Shown piece after piece: positions 1 through 8,465 of a stretch of 64,000 nt of DNA. Numbering within the stretch: the stretch's first letter is position 1; every line of letters starts with the position of its first letter. Location of the stretch: NCBI GenBank assembly GCA_035316025.1, contig DATFXL010000102.1, forward strand, positions 1 through 64,000, given 5' to 3'. The notes under the pieces were generated by a model. The model ran no database searches. It was not told the DNA's origin and saw only the letters and a program-made list of their open reading frames with translations. Made by a program: the position numbers and the translations under genes. The DNA comes from JALZAA01 sp035316025 (lineage in GTDB: Bacteria > Actinomycetota > Acidimicrobiia > IMCC26256 > JACDBD01).

Positions 1-141
1 TCACTGACCGACGCGGTCGCCGATGCCGTGGCCGGCGGCGACCTCACCGCCATCCGGCGCGTCTACGAGGACAACGATGACCTCCGAGTGCCGGAGAAGG
101 TCTTCGACGCTCGCTTCGAGGTGGTGCAGTCCCTCGCGTAA
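1..141 (+). CDS. C-terminal fragment of an unidentified protein
   Basis: An open frame enters from the left edge and ends at a TAA at 139-141, leaving 46 codons. The visible end is mostly acidic and helical-looking (it contains RRVYEDNDDLRVPEKVFDARF) and carries no motif I can assign. Codon use is high-GC like the rest of the window. The start and the domain that would identify it lie outside the window. Confidence 0.5.
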   Translation, partial: SLTDAVADAVAGGDLTAIRRVYEDNDDLRVPEKVFDARFEVVQSLA

Positions 142-176
142 CCGCGAAGATCGCCGCCATCGCGACGTGGGAGGAC

Positions 177-650
177 GTGCAGAAGGCCGCGCCTCAGCTG
201 GCGGCGGCCGTGCAGCGAAGCATCGCCACGCACATCCACAAGACGTTGGCGAAGCTGCGGTCCGACGGGTCCCCCCGGGTCAGCGGGCAGGAGATGTCGT
301 TTCGCGACGGCGACGTCTGGCTGGGGATGATGCCCGACTCGCGCAGGGCGCGTGACCTCCAGCGCGACCCCCGACTGGCGGTGCACAGCGCCACCGCCGA
401 TCCCACGATGGCCGGGGGCGACGCCAAGCTCTCCGGACGCGCCATCGAAGTGAACGACCGGGATACGTTCGACCGGTTCGTCGGCCACGAGCCCGACGAG
501 AAGGGCGTGGTGCCACCCGAACCGTTCCACCTCTTCCGGGTCGACATAGACGAGATCGTCCTGACCACCCTGGGCGGCGACCCGCCCGATCACCTCGTTG
601 TCGAGACGTGGCACGAGCGGCGAGGCTTGTCACGCGTTGAACGCCGCTGA
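177..650 (+). CDS. Pyridoxamine 5'-phosphate oxidase-fold protein (PNPOx/F420-type)
   Basis: This 157-residue protein has the N-terminal pattern of small split-barrel flavin or F420 binding proteins: HKTLAKLRSDGSPRVSG, then DVWLGMMPDSRRARDLQRDP and LAVHSATADPT. Such proteins bind FMN, F420 or heme and act as oxidoreductases in the cytoplasm. The substrate cannot be read from sequence. The start is GTG at 177. The reading frame stays open upstream (ATWEDV precedes it), which resembles the usual family N-terminus, but no standard start codon is present there, so the true start is uncertain. It stands alone between the left-edge fragment and the ABC exporter. Confidence 0.72.
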   Translation: MQKAAPQLAAAVQRSIATHIHKTLAKLRSDGSPRVSGQEMSFRDGDVWLGMMPDSRRARDLQRDPRLAVHSATADPTMAGGDAKLSGRAIEVNDRDTFDRFVGHEPDEKGVVPPEPFHLFRVDIDEIVLTTLGGDPPDHLVVETWHERRGLSRVERR

Positions 651-739
651 CCGGTTTGGTGTCGCGCCGCCGCATGCGGCCTCGCCGACGCCAAAACCGT
701 GTGACAGCCGACCCCTGACCGCCGATAGCGTCGGGCGAC

Positions 740-1672
740 GTGCCTCCCGCCCCGCTCATCGAGGGACGTCGCCTGACGAAGCGCTTCGGCGAGTTCGTCG
801 CGGTCGACGGCATCGACTTCCGCGTCGAACGGGGCGAGGCGTTCGGCTTCCTCGGCCCGAACGGCGCCGGCAAGACCTCGACCATGCGGATGATCGGGTG
901 CGTCTCACCGATCTCGGACGGCGACCTGCACGTGCTCGACATGGACCCGCGCGTCGACGGCACGCGCATCCGCGGCCATCTCGGTGTCGTCTCGCAGGAG
1001 GACACGCTCGATCTCGAGCTCACGGTGCGCGACAACGTGGTCATCTACGGGCGTTACTTCGACCTGCCGCGTGCCGTCATCCGTGAGCGGGCCGACGAGC
1101 TGCTCGACTTCGTCCACCTGAGCGACCGCCGTAACGATCGCGTCGACCTGCTGTCCGGCGGCATGCGGCGACGGCTCTCGATCGCCCGCGCCCTCATCAA
1201 CCGGCCCAAGCTGCTGTTGCTGGACGAGCCGACCACAGGGCTCGATCCCCAGGCCCGGCATCTCGTGTGGGGCCGGCTGTACCAGCTGAAGCGGCAGGGC
1301 GTGACGCTCGTGCTCACCACGCACTACATGGACGAAGCCGAGCAGCTCTGCGACCGGCTCGTCATCATGGACGACGGGCACATCGCCGCCGAGGGCTCGC
1401 CCCGCGAGCTGATCGACCGGTACTCGACACGCGAGGTCGTCGAGCTTCGCTTTCGCACCGACGAGGAACGTGAGGGCGCGCTGCCGCACGTAGCGGCGGT
1501 CGGCGAGCGGTACGAGGCCCTCGCGGACCGGATTCTCGTTTACTCGTCCGACGGTGAAGCCGACGCCGACCGATTGACGAACGACGGCGTCCGGCCCGAC
1601 TCGGTGCTCGTGCGCCGAAGCTCGCTCGAGGACGTCTTCCTGACACTCACCGGCCGGACTCTGGAGGAGTAG
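740..1672 (+). CDS. ABC transporter ATP-binding protein (DrrA/NodI-type)
   Basis: A 310-residue ATPase subunit of an ABC-2 exporter. The Walker A motif GPNGAGKTS is at residues 39-47, the signature LSGGM at 138-142, Walker B LLLLDEPTTG near 158-167, and the H-loop TTHYMDEAE near 193. The C-terminal extension of about 90 residues is typical of DrrA/NodI-type drug or lipid exporters. The start is GTG. Its TAG stop shares one base with the GTG of the first permease, so the three exporter genes are translationally coupled. The exported substrate is unknown. A lipid, antibiotic or polyketide-like compound would be usual for the family. Confidence 0.9.
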   Translation: MPPAPLIEGRRLTKRFGEFVAVDGIDFRVERGEAFGFLGPNGAGKTSTMRMIGCVSPISDGDLHVLDMDPRVDGTRIRGHLGVVSQEDTLDLELTVRDNVVIYGRYFDLPRAVIRERADELLDFVHLSDRRNDRVDLLSGGMRRRLSIARALINRPKLLLLDEPTTGLDPQARHLVWGRLYQLKRQGVTLVLTTHYMDEAEQLCDRLVIMDDGHIAAEGSPRELIDRYSTREVVELRFRTDEEREGALPHVAAVGERYEALADRILVYSSDGEADADRLTNDGVRPDSVLVRRSSLEDVFLTLTGRTLEE

Positions 1673-2445
1673 TGGCAACGCCGCTTCCTGTTCGCGTCGT
1701 CGAGCACCAGGCCGCGATCTTCCGGCGGTTCTGGCGCGGGTCGGTGATCTTCTACGTCCTCAATCCCGTCATGTTCCTCGCCGCCATCGGGTTCGGGCTC
1801 GGCGGCCTGGTCGACGAGAGCTCGGGCCACGTCGCCGGTGTCCCCTATGACGCGTTCGTGGCGCCCGGGCTGATGGCCGCGGGGGCCATGCTCGGCGCGG
1901 GCGCGGAGTCGCTGTGGCCGATCATGGCGGGCACGAAATGGGTCCGGACCTTCCACGCGATGGTCGCGACCCCGGTTCGTCCCGCCGACGTCTACGGAGG
2001 GGTCGTGGCGTGGACGGCGGCGCGGGCGTTCGTCGGCGCCGCGATCTTCCTCGTCGTGGCGGCGATCCTCGGCGCCGTGCTCTCGCCCTGGGGTGTCCTA
2101 GCGGTGCCGGCGGCCGCGCTGTGCGCGGCGGCATTCGCCGCGCCCCTCACCGCGTTCTCCGCCACCCAGGAGACCGACGCCAAGTTCCCGTTGGTCATGC
2201 GGATCGGGATCCTGCCGCTGTTCCTGTTCTCGGGGACGTTCTTCCCGATCTCCCAGCTCCCGGACGCGCTCCAGCCGTTGTGCGTGCTGTCGCCGCTGTG
2301 GCACGGGGTCGAGTTGTGCCGCGGCGCGATGACCGGCTCGATCGACTTCTGGCCCGCCGTCGCGCATGTGGTCGTGCTCGCCGTCTGCGTGGGGTTCGGT
2401 TGGCGTTGGGGCACACGTGCATTCACGAGGAAGCTGTCGCAGTGA
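1672..2445 (+). CDS. ABC-2 type transporter permease (first subunit)
   Basis: A 257-residue integral membrane protein with about six hydrophobic segments in the NodJ/DrrB arrangement. It has a basic N-terminal segment (VVEHQAAIFRRFWRG), then a first membrane span, and the family-type stretch LFLFSGTFFPISQLPDALQP near residues 182-201. It should pair with the next permease to form the membrane channel for the upstream ATPase. It starts with GTG overlapping the upstream stop by one base, and its own TGA overlaps the next GTG by four bases (GTGA). Confidence 0.87.
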   Translation: MATPLPVRVVEHQAAIFRRFWRGSVIFYVLNPVMFLAAIGFGLGGLVDESSGHVAGVPYDAFVAPGLMAAGAMLGAGAESLWPIMAGTKWVRTFHAMVATPVRPADVYGGVVAWTAARAFVGAAIFLVVAAILGAVLSPWGVLAVPAAALCAAAFAAPLTAFSATQETDAKFPLVMRIGILPLFLFSGTFFPISQLPDALQPLCVLSPLWHGVELCRGAMTGSIDFWPAVAHVVVLAVCVGFGWRWGTRAFTRKLSQ

Positions 2446-3203
2446 CTGCGCTCTTCGTCCACGTCATCGAGCGCGACGTTCTCGCCTACCGCCGCATGTG
2501 GCTGATCTTCCTGACGGGTTTCGCCGAGCCTCTCCTCTACCTCCTGTCGATCGGCGTCGGCGTCGGTGCGCTCGTCGGCTCCGTGCACGTCGGCGGGCAG
2601 AACATCGACTACGAGGTGTTCGTGGCGCCCGCTCTCCTGGCGGCGGCGGCGATGAACGGGTCGGTGTTCGACACCACCTTCAACTTCTTCTTCAAGTTCA
2701 AGTACGCCCGTAGCTTCGACGCCATGCTGGCCACGCCACTGGGTACCACCGACGTCGCCCTCGGCGAGCTGGGCTGGGCCCTGATGCGCGGCTCGATCTA
2801 CGCCGCCGCCTTCCTCGTGACGATGGCGCTGCTCGGGTTGGTCCCGTCTGCGTGGGGGATCCTCTGCCTCCCGGCCGCCATGCTGATCGGGTTCGCATTC
2901 GCGGGAGCCGGCATGGCGGCGACGACGTGGATGCGGTCGTTCGTCCACTTCGACTACGTGAACCTCGCGATCATCACCTTGTTCCTCTTCTCGGCCACGT
3001 TCTTTCCCGTGTCCCGGTATCCAGCCGGTCTCCAGTGGCTGATCCAGATCACGCCCCTGTACCAGGGCGTCGCGCTGGAGCGGGCGCTGTCGCTCGGCGA
3101 CCTCGACTGGACCCTGCTGCTACGGGTCGCCTACCTGCTGACCATGGGCGTCCTGGGCGTGCGGATCGCCGGCCGGCGGCTGCGTCTGCTCCTCCAGCCC
3201 TGA
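2442..3203 (+). CDS. ABC-2 type transporter permease (second subunit)
   Basis: A 253-residue membrane protein with the same topology as its neighbour, including LFLFSATFFPVSRYPAGLQW and a basic N-terminal segment (ERDVLAYRRMW). The reading frame is open far upstream inside the first permease. The start at GTG 2442 is chosen because of the GTGA overlap with the preceding stop and because the protein then begins just before the first hydrophobic segment. Two unequal permeases behind one ATPase suggest a heterodimeric channel. Confidence 0.87.
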   Translation: MTALFVHVIERDVLAYRRMWLIFLTGFAEPLLYLLSIGVGVGALVGSVHVGGQNIDYEVFVAPALLAAAAMNGSVFDTTFNFFFKFKYARSFDAMLATPLGTTDVALGELGWALMRGSIYAAAFLVTMALLGLVPSAWGILCLPAAMLIGFAFAGAGMAATTWMRSFVHFDYVNLAIITLFLFSATFFPVSRYPAGLQWLIQITPLYQGVALERALSLGDLDWTLLLRVAYLLTMGVLGVRIAGRRLRLLLQP

Positions 3204-3241
3204 ACCACCCAGGGCACCCAGGGTTGACCAAACCACCCATT

Positions 3242-3282
3242 CCCTCCTGATTGGTATGGTTCTCAGGAAATTTTCAGGAGGG
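3242..3282 (+). promoter_or_regulatory. Inverted repeat in the leader of the acyltransferase gene
   Basis: The arms CCCTCCTGA (3242-3250) and TCAGGAGGG (3274-3282) are perfectly complementary over 9 bases, separated by 23 bases that contain another TCAGGA copy (3263-3268). The right arm contains the only strong AGGAGG sequence upstream of the GTG at 3297. Folding in RNA would sequester it, or the repeat could be a protein-binding site. Function is inferred. Confidence 0.35.
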
Positions 3283-3296
3283 GACGAAGGACGAGA

Positions 3297-5312
3297 GTGG
3301 CTTCGTCGAGGCTCTCGACCGCCTCGCCGGATCAGGCGCGCCTGGCCTACATGCCCGCGCTCGACGGCGTCCGGGCCTTGGCCGTGGCCGCCGTCCTGCT
3401 CTACCACGGCGACGTCTCGTGGGCGCCCGGCGGGTACCTCGGGGTCGACGCGTTCTTCGTCCTCAGCGGCTTCCTGATCACGAGCCTGCTGCTCGCCGAA
3501 TGGCGGAACGAGGGCCGGATCGCGTTGGGCGCCTTCTGGGCCCGCCGGGCCCGCCGACTGCTCCCGGCTCTGTTCCTCGTCCTCGCCGGCGTCGCGGTGT
3601 ACGGCGCCGTCATCGCGGCGCCGGTCGAGCTCGAGCAGCTACGCCGCGACGGCCTGAGCGCACTCGCGTACGTCGCCAACTGGGGCCAGATCTTCTCGCA
3701 CCAGTCGTACTTCCAGTCGTTCGCGGCACCGTCACCGCTGCGACACACCTGGTCGCTCGCGATCGAGGAGCAGTTCTACCTGGTGTGGCCGCTGCTCGTC
3801 GTGGGCGTACTCCGGTGGCGGCGAGGCTCGGTTCGCTCGCTCACCGTGCTCACCGGCGCGCTGCTCGCGGCGTCGGCGACCTGGATGGTTGCGCTCTACC
3901 AGCCGGGTGCCGACCCGACGCGCGTCTATTACGGCACGGATACGCGAGCCCAGTCGCTGTTGATGGGCGCGCTGTTGGCGACCGTGCTGGCGCGCATGCG
4001 CCGGCCGATGGGCGCGGCCGCGACGCGCGTCCTGCACGGCGGCGCGTTCGCGTCGGCTCTCGCGCTGGGCTGGATCTGGACCCACACGTCGGAGGAAGCC
4101 GGCTGGCTCTACCGCGGCGGTTTCACGCTGTGCGCCCTGCTCGTCGCGATCGTGATCGCGAGCGTGACCCGTCCGACGCCGGGTCGGCTCGGCACAGCGC
4201 TCTCGTCCCGCGCCGTCCGTTGGGTCGGGACGGTGTCGTATGGCCTGTACCTGTGGCACTGGCCGCTGTACGTGCTGATCAGCAAGGAGCGGACGGGTCT
4301 CGATGGCGCGCCGCTCCTCCTCGCGCGACTCATGGCCACGTTCGCGGTCGCGGCCTTGTCCTTCTATCTCGTCGAACGGCCGATCCGACGAGGCAGCCTG
4401 CGACGGTGGCGCGCCCGCGTCACCGCGCCGGCCACGGCCGGCTTGCTCGCCACCGCGCTGGTGTTCACGACCGGTGGCGCGGTCGCGCGGCTGTCGGGGG
4501 TCGCCGCCGCCGACCTGGGTCCCGCGCCCACCGCGCCGGCGACGCCGGCGGGCAGGACGGGACCGGTGCGCGTGATGATCGTGGGCGATTCGGTCGCCAA
4601 CAGCATGGCCCCGGGCTTCGAGCGCGCCGCCGCCGGGCAGGGCCTCACGGTGTGGAACGCCGCCGTCGACGGCTGCGGGATCACGCAGGACGTCGGCGAG
4701 CAGCGCGTCTGGGACTGGCAGCAACCTCGTCCGGAGTGCTCTCCCGGATGGCGCCAGCGCTGGCCGTTGCAGATCGGTCAGTTCAATCCCGACGTCGTGG
4801 TGATGCTGCTCGGCACGGACGACGCCTTCGACCGGCGCATCGACGGCCGGGAGATCGACTACGACTCGCCCGCCGGCGACAACCTCACCCGCAGCGAGCT
4901 CGAGCAGGCCGTCACCATCCTCTCGAGCGGCGGGGCGCGCGTCGTGGTCCTCACCACGCCGTACAACGTCATCGGCTGGCCCCGCCGCGTCCGGGTCGAC
5001 CGGTCCGCGTACAACCCGAGCTGGGTGGATCGGTGGAACACCAATCTGCGCGCGGTCGCCACCGGCCACCCGAACACCGTGACCATCGCCGATCTCAACC
5101 ACTTCCTGGGGCCCGACGGCAGGTGGGACGACGTCGCGAACGGGGTCAAGCTCCACACCTCCGACAAGATGCACTTGTCCCCGGAGGGCGCCGACCTCGT
5201 GGCGGGCTGGCTGGCGCCGGAGCTCGTCCGCCTGGCCCGAGCGCCCGCCCCGACCGCCAACGCCTCGGTCGGCGGCGCGCCGGAGGGATCGGTCCTACGC
5301 GCGCGTCGCTGA
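3297..5312 (+). CDS. Acyltransferase 3 family protein fused to SGNH hydrolase domain (OafA/YrhL-like)
   Basis: A 671-residue protein. Roughly residues 15-370 form the multi-span acyltransferase-3 domain (start YMPALDGVRALAV; VDAFFVLSGFLITSLLL; RHTWSLAIEEQFYLVWPLL), which transfers acyl groups across the membrane to surface sugars. Residues after about 420 form an extracytoplasmic SGNH domain with the GDSV nucleophile block (IVGDSVANSMAPGF, near 427-440) and a C-terminal D-x-x-H (DKMHLSPEGAD, near 623). This architecture is typical for O-acetylation of cell-envelope polysaccharides. The start is GTG 3297 with a GAAGGA site upstream. The 3' end overlaps the convergent MFS gene by 18 bases. Confidence 0.88.
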   Translation: MASSRLSTASPDQARLAYMPALDGVRALAVAAVLLYHGDVSWAPGGYLGVDAFFVLSGFLITSLLLAEWRNEGRIALGAFWARRARRLLPALFLVLAGVAVYGAVIAAPVELEQLRRDGLSALAYVANWGQIFSHQSYFQSFAAPSPLRHTWSLAIEEQFYLVWPLLVVGVLRWRRGSVRSLTVLTGALLAASATWMVALYQPGADPTRVYYGTDTRAQSLLMGALLATVLARMRRPMGAAATRVLHGGAFASALALGWIWTHTSEEAGWLYRGGFTLCALLVAIVIASVTRPTPGRLGTALSSRAVRWVGTVSYGLYLWHWPLYVLISKERTGLDGAPLLLARLMATFAVAALSFYLVERPIRRGSLRRWRARVTAPATAGLLATALVFTTGGAVARLSGVAAADLGPAPTAPATPAGRTGPVRVMIVGDSVANSMAPGFERAAAGQGLTVWNAAVDGCGITQDVGEQRVWDWQQPRPECSPGWRQRWPLQIGQFNPDVVVMLLGTDDAFDRRIDGREIDYDSPAGDNLTRSELEQAVTILSSGGARVVVLTTPYNVIGWPRRVRVDRSAYNPSWVDRWNTNLRAVATGHPNTVTIADLNHFLGPDGRWDDVANGVKLHTSDKMHLSPEGADLVAGWLAPELVRLARAPAPTANASVGGAPEGSVLRARR

Positions 5313-6548
5313 CGCCAGCACCCGCTGCGGCGCCGCCCGACGGCGTCGGAGCGTCGCGATCGCGGCGGTGGTGACGGCCAGCGTGGCCACGCCGCCGACC
5401 CAGAGCCCGGCACGCGGCCCGAGCAGCTGCGACACCCAACCGATGATCGGGCCCCCGATGGGCGTGCTGCCGAGGAACGCGACCGTGAACAACGCGGCGA
5501 CGCGTCCCCTCATCTCCGGGGCGGCCTCGGACTGGAGGACGCCGTTCGCCATGGCCGTGAACGCGACGCCGGCGGCGCCGACCGGGACGAGGACGATCAG
5601 CTCCGCGCCGAGCGTCGGCGCGAACGCGGCCGTCAGGAGAGCGATGCCGAAGACGAGTGCGGCGCCGAGGACGAACCGAAGCGTCGCCCGAGCCTCGTGC
5701 GCGCTGACGAGGGCGCCGACAACCGAGCCGACGCTCATGAACGCGTACAACAGGCCGAACGTCTCGGCCGACCCGCCGAAGGTCTGCTTGGCGAGCAGCG
5801 GCAGGACGACCTGGAAGTTGAACGCGAGCGTGCCGATCACGGCAGTGAGGAGGAGCGGAATGCGCAGCGCCGGTGTCGACCACGCGTAGCGGAGTCCCTC
5901 GCGGAGCTGGCCCTTGCGCCTCGGGACGGGCTCGACGGCGAAGAACTCGTCGGTGCGCATCACGACGAAAGCCAGGACGGCCGCGCCGTACGACACGCCG
6001 TTGGCCAGGAAGCACCACGAGACCCCGACGCCGGCGATGACGAGACCGGCGATGGCGGGACCGATGACACGGGCGGCCATGAACATGGCGCTGCTCAGGC
6101 TGACCGCGTTGCTGACGTGCTCCGCGCCCACCATCTCGACGACGAAGGCGCGCCGCGCCGGATTGTCGAGCGCGTTCACCGCGCCCAGGCCGAGCGCCAG
6201 GACGTAGATCATCCAGAGCTGGACGACGCCGAGCGCCGTGATCGCGCCCAGCACCAGCGCGAGGCTGGCGGCGGCGGCCTGCGTGCCCACCAGCAGGCGG
6301 CGCTTGTCGACGCGGTCGGCGACGACGCCGCCCCAGGCGCCGGCGAGGAGCACGGGCGTGAACTGCAGCGCGACGGTCACTCCGAGCGCGACACCACTTC
6401 CAGTGAGCTGCAGGACGAGCCACGCCTGGGCGATCGACTGCATCCAGGTTCCGGTGGTCGAGATCAGTTGCCCGGTGAAGTACAGGCGGTAGTTCCGGAC
6501 GCTCATCGATCGGAAGGTCGTGCGCGTGACGCGCCACAGCCGGGTCAC
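5295..6548 (-). CDS. MFS efflux transporter (DHA3/EntS-like)
   Basis: A 417-residue, about 12-span major facilitator. It begins with SVRNYRLYFTGQLISTTGTW, a hallmark of the DHA3 drug or siderophore exporter branch, followed by GVVADRVDKRRLL, the loop motif between helices 2 and 3. Its start codon overlaps the stop of the upstream marR gene by four bases, so the two form one operon. That pairing suggests export of a toxic compound that is the MarR ligand. The substrate cannot be named from sequence. Confidence 0.88.
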   Translation of the reverse strand: MTRLWRVTRTTFRSMSVRNYRLYFTGQLISTTGTWMQSIAQAWLVLQLTGSGVALGVTVALQFTPVLLAGAWGGVVADRVDKRRLLVGTQAAAASLALVLGAITALGVVQLWMIYVLALGLGAVNALDNPARRAFVVEMVGAEHVSNAVSLSSAMFMAARVIGPAIAGLVIAGVGVSWCFLANGVSYGAAVLAFVVMRTDEFFAVEPVPRRKGQLREGLRYAWSTPALRIPLLLTAVIGTLAFNFQVVLPLLAKQTFGGSAETFGLLYAFMSVGSVVGALVSAHEARATLRFVLGAALVFGIALLTAAFAPTLGAELIVLVPVGAAGVAFTAMANGVLQSEAAPEMRGRVAALFTVAFLGSTPIGGPIIGWVSQLLGPRAGLWVGGVATLAVTTAAIATLRRRRAAPQRVLASATRA

Positions 6549-7009
6549 GGCCGTTCCTCCTGGAGGACGCGCTCGAGGATCTCCGCCGCCTGCTCGAGCT
6601 TCTGGCGCTCGCCGGCGCTGAGCGCCGCGAGCCGCCGCTCGAGGTAGGCGGTCTTGCGCGAGCGGCTCTCGGCGAGCAGCCGGCGGCCGGGCGCGGTGAT
6701 CTCGACGTGGGCGACCCGCCGGTCGCGGGGGTCGGTGCGCCGCCGGACGAGCCCGTGCTCCTCGAGGCGACCGACGGCGGCGGTGATCGTGGGGGGCCGC
6801 ACACGCTCGATGGCGGCGAGGGCACCGAGGGTCAGCGGGCCGTCGCGCTCGATCGTCGCCAGCGCAGCCAACTGCGTCGGCGAGGCAGCCGACTCACCCT
6901 GCTGGCGGAGCCGCCGCGCGAGCCGGGTCACGACCATGCGCAGCCGGCTGGGCAGCGCGGGGGCGGAGGATCGGGGTGCGGGAGCCGTACGGTTCATCTT
7001 GTCGGACAA
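6545..7009 (-). CDS. MarR family transcriptional regulator
   Basis: A winged-helix repressor of up to 154 residues. The recognition region reads LAALATIERDGPLTLGALAAIERVRPPTITAAVGRLEEHGLV, followed by the wing RRTDPRDRRVAHVEITAPGRRLL. The longest frame starts at TTG 7009. An ATG four codons later (6997) is equally plausible, because no clear ribosome site precedes either. A palindrome overlaps both starts, which fits autoregulation of this gene and the downstream MFS exporter. MarR proteins usually release DNA on binding small phenolic or lipophilic compounds. Confidence 0.87.
   Translation of the reverse strand: MSDKMNRTAPAPRSSAPALPSRLRMVVTRLARRLRQQGESAASPTQLAALATIERDGPLTLGALAAIERVRPPTITAAVGRLEEHGLVRRRTDPRDRRVAHVEITAPGRRLLAESRSRKTAYLERRLAALSAGERQKLEQAAEILERVLQEERP
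6999..7009. promoter_or_regulatory. Putative MarR operator
   Basis: TTGTCGGACAA is an 11-base palindrome with five-base arms. It overlaps the start of the marR gene and is followed by an AT-rich stretch (CTATTTAGTCTAG, 7010-7022) that could hold the -10 element of the minus-strand promoter. Its position is ideal for autorepression. Only the palindrome is seen. Binding is inferred. Confidence 0.4.
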
Positions 7010-7064
7010 CTATTTAGTCTAGCGAAGTATTCCCGGAACCATCTCTCGCCTTTCGGGGTATGGC

Positions 7065-7093
7065 TTGACGGAGGGTGACGGGTGACACAAACT
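7065..7093 (+). promoter_or_regulatory. Possible sigma-70-type promoter of the His-rich membrane protein gene
   Basis: TTGACG at 7065-7070 is followed, after 17 bases, by CAAACT at 7088-7093. The -35 hexamer is good and the -10 is weak. The start codon lies 58 bases further on at 7151, behind a G-rich ribosome-binding region. No competing better promoter was seen in this 128-base gap. Confidence 0.28.
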
Positions 7094-7150
7094 GCCCGGA
7101 GCTACTTGCACGCAGTGTGAATTCTTCAGGGCGGGATCGGGGGTGGCGCG

Positions 7151-8443
7151 ATGACCACGAACGACCGAACCGTCGGTCGCTACCTGCGCTGGGTGCTCGC
7201 CGCCTTGTCGCTCGGGGCCGGGGTGATCCACTTCTCCGTCAGCGGGGAGCACTACAGCCTCTCGTGGATGCACGGGGCATTCTTCGCTGCCACCGCCTGG
7301 CTGCAGGTTGCTTGGGCAATCGGGGTCATCCTCCGACCCACGCGGCGCCTGCTCGTCGCCGGCGTCGTTCTCAATGCCGGCATCGCCCTGGTGTGGGCGG
7401 TCTCACGGGTGTGGGGCGTACCGATCGGGCCCGATGCCTGGACGCCGGAGGCGGCCACCTTCATCGACCAGCTCTCGACCGGCTTCGAGCTCGGAATCGT
7501 CGGGCTGTCGCTCGCCGTTCTCGTGCGGCCGGCGCTTGCGACCCAGAAGATGCGCCCATCCGTTGCGGCCCCGAGCTTCGGTCTCGCCGTCATCGCCGTC
7601 GCCGTGTTCTCGTCGCTGGCCGTGGCGCCGGCGTTCGCAGCCGGGGACGGAGGGGGCCACAGCCACGGCGGGAGCGCGGAGGCCGCGGGCCACAGCCACG
7701 GAGCCGCCGCCGACAGCGGAGCCGCGCACGCTGGGCACGGCGCAATCGTGAGCAACGCGCCCGTGGGCGACACGCCGTGCGAGCAGTCGGGCCCGCCCGC
7801 CTCCGAGGGTCAGATCTCGAGCGCCGGCGGTCACGGCCACCGCGGTCCGATCAAGTGGAACCCGATCCCCGATCGCGCCACCCGTGATCAGCTCGGACAG
7901 CAGCTCGACGTCGCGCACCAGGTCACCCTGCAGTTCCCGACCGTCACCGACGCCGAAGCGGCGGGCTACACCAAGGTCACCGAATACGTGCCCTGCATCG
8001 GTGCGCACTACATCAAGGCGAGCAACATGCTCGGTGGGTTCGACCCGGCCAAGCCGTCGATGCTGTTGTACGACGGCACGAACCCGGACTCGAAGATCGT
8101 CGGGCTCAGCTACTCCGTCCTCGGTGACCCCAACAAGCCGCCCGAAGGCTTCGCGGGGCCGAACGACCCGTGGCACAAGCACGACAAGAACGGCGGCTTG
8201 TGCATGAAGGGTGGCGTCGTGATCGGCGCCGAGAGCACGACCGACGCGGAGTGCTCGGCGCGTGGCGGCAGGAAGGTCGCGCTGCGCAACCTGTGGATGA
8301 TGCACGCGTGGACCGCCGACGCGTGGCAGAGCTCATGGGGCATCTTCAGCGCCGAGAACCCGGACCTCGGCGGCAAGATCGGCGACATCAACGGCACGCC
8401 CGATGCCGCGTCGCGTAAGCAGCTCGGCAACACCGAGACGTAG
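7151..8443 (+). CDS. Membrane protein with His-rich linker and unknown C-terminal domain
   Basis: A 430-residue protein of unrecognised family. Residues 1-170 hold about five hydrophobic segments, the last ending in SSLAVAPAFAAG. Then comes a histidine-rich linker (GGHSHGGSAEAAGHSHGAA and AHAGHG, about residues 173-205), likely to bind metal. The remaining 215 or so residues form a soluble domain containing EYVPCIGAHYIKASNMLGGF and RNLWMMHAWTADAW. The soluble part is probably extracytoplasmic. A metal-binding or metal-sensing role is inference only, from the His clusters. It is flanked by the divergent marR operon and by the convergent selenoprotein operon. Confidence 0.8.
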   Translation: MTTNDRTVGRYLRWVLAALSLGAGVIHFSVSGEHYSLSWMHGAFFAATAWLQVAWAIGVILRPTRRLLVAGVVLNAGIALVWAVSRVWGVPIGPDAWTPEAATFIDQLSTGFELGIVGLSLAVLVRPALATQKMRPSVAAPSFGLAVIAVAVFSSLAVAPAFAAGDGGGHSHGGSAEAAGHSHGAAADSGAAHAGHGAIVSNAPVGDTPCEQSGPPASEGQISSAGGHGHRGPIKWNPIPDRATRDQLGQQLDVAHQVTLQFPTVTDAEAAGYTKVTEYVPCIGAHYIKASNMLGGFDPAKPSMLLYDGTNPDSKIVGLSYSVLGDPNKPPEGFAGPNDPWHKHDKNGGLCMKGGVVIGAESTTDAECSARGGRKVALRNLWMMHAWTADAWQSSWGIFSAENPDLGGKIGDINGTPDAASRKQLGNTET

Positions 8444-8465
8444 ATCCGAGCCCGCGACCAGACAA

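Noticed and set aside
3224..3260. TTGACC and TATGGT as a promoter for the acyltransferase gene
   Set aside because: The spacing is 25 bases, far too long for a sigma-70-type promoter.
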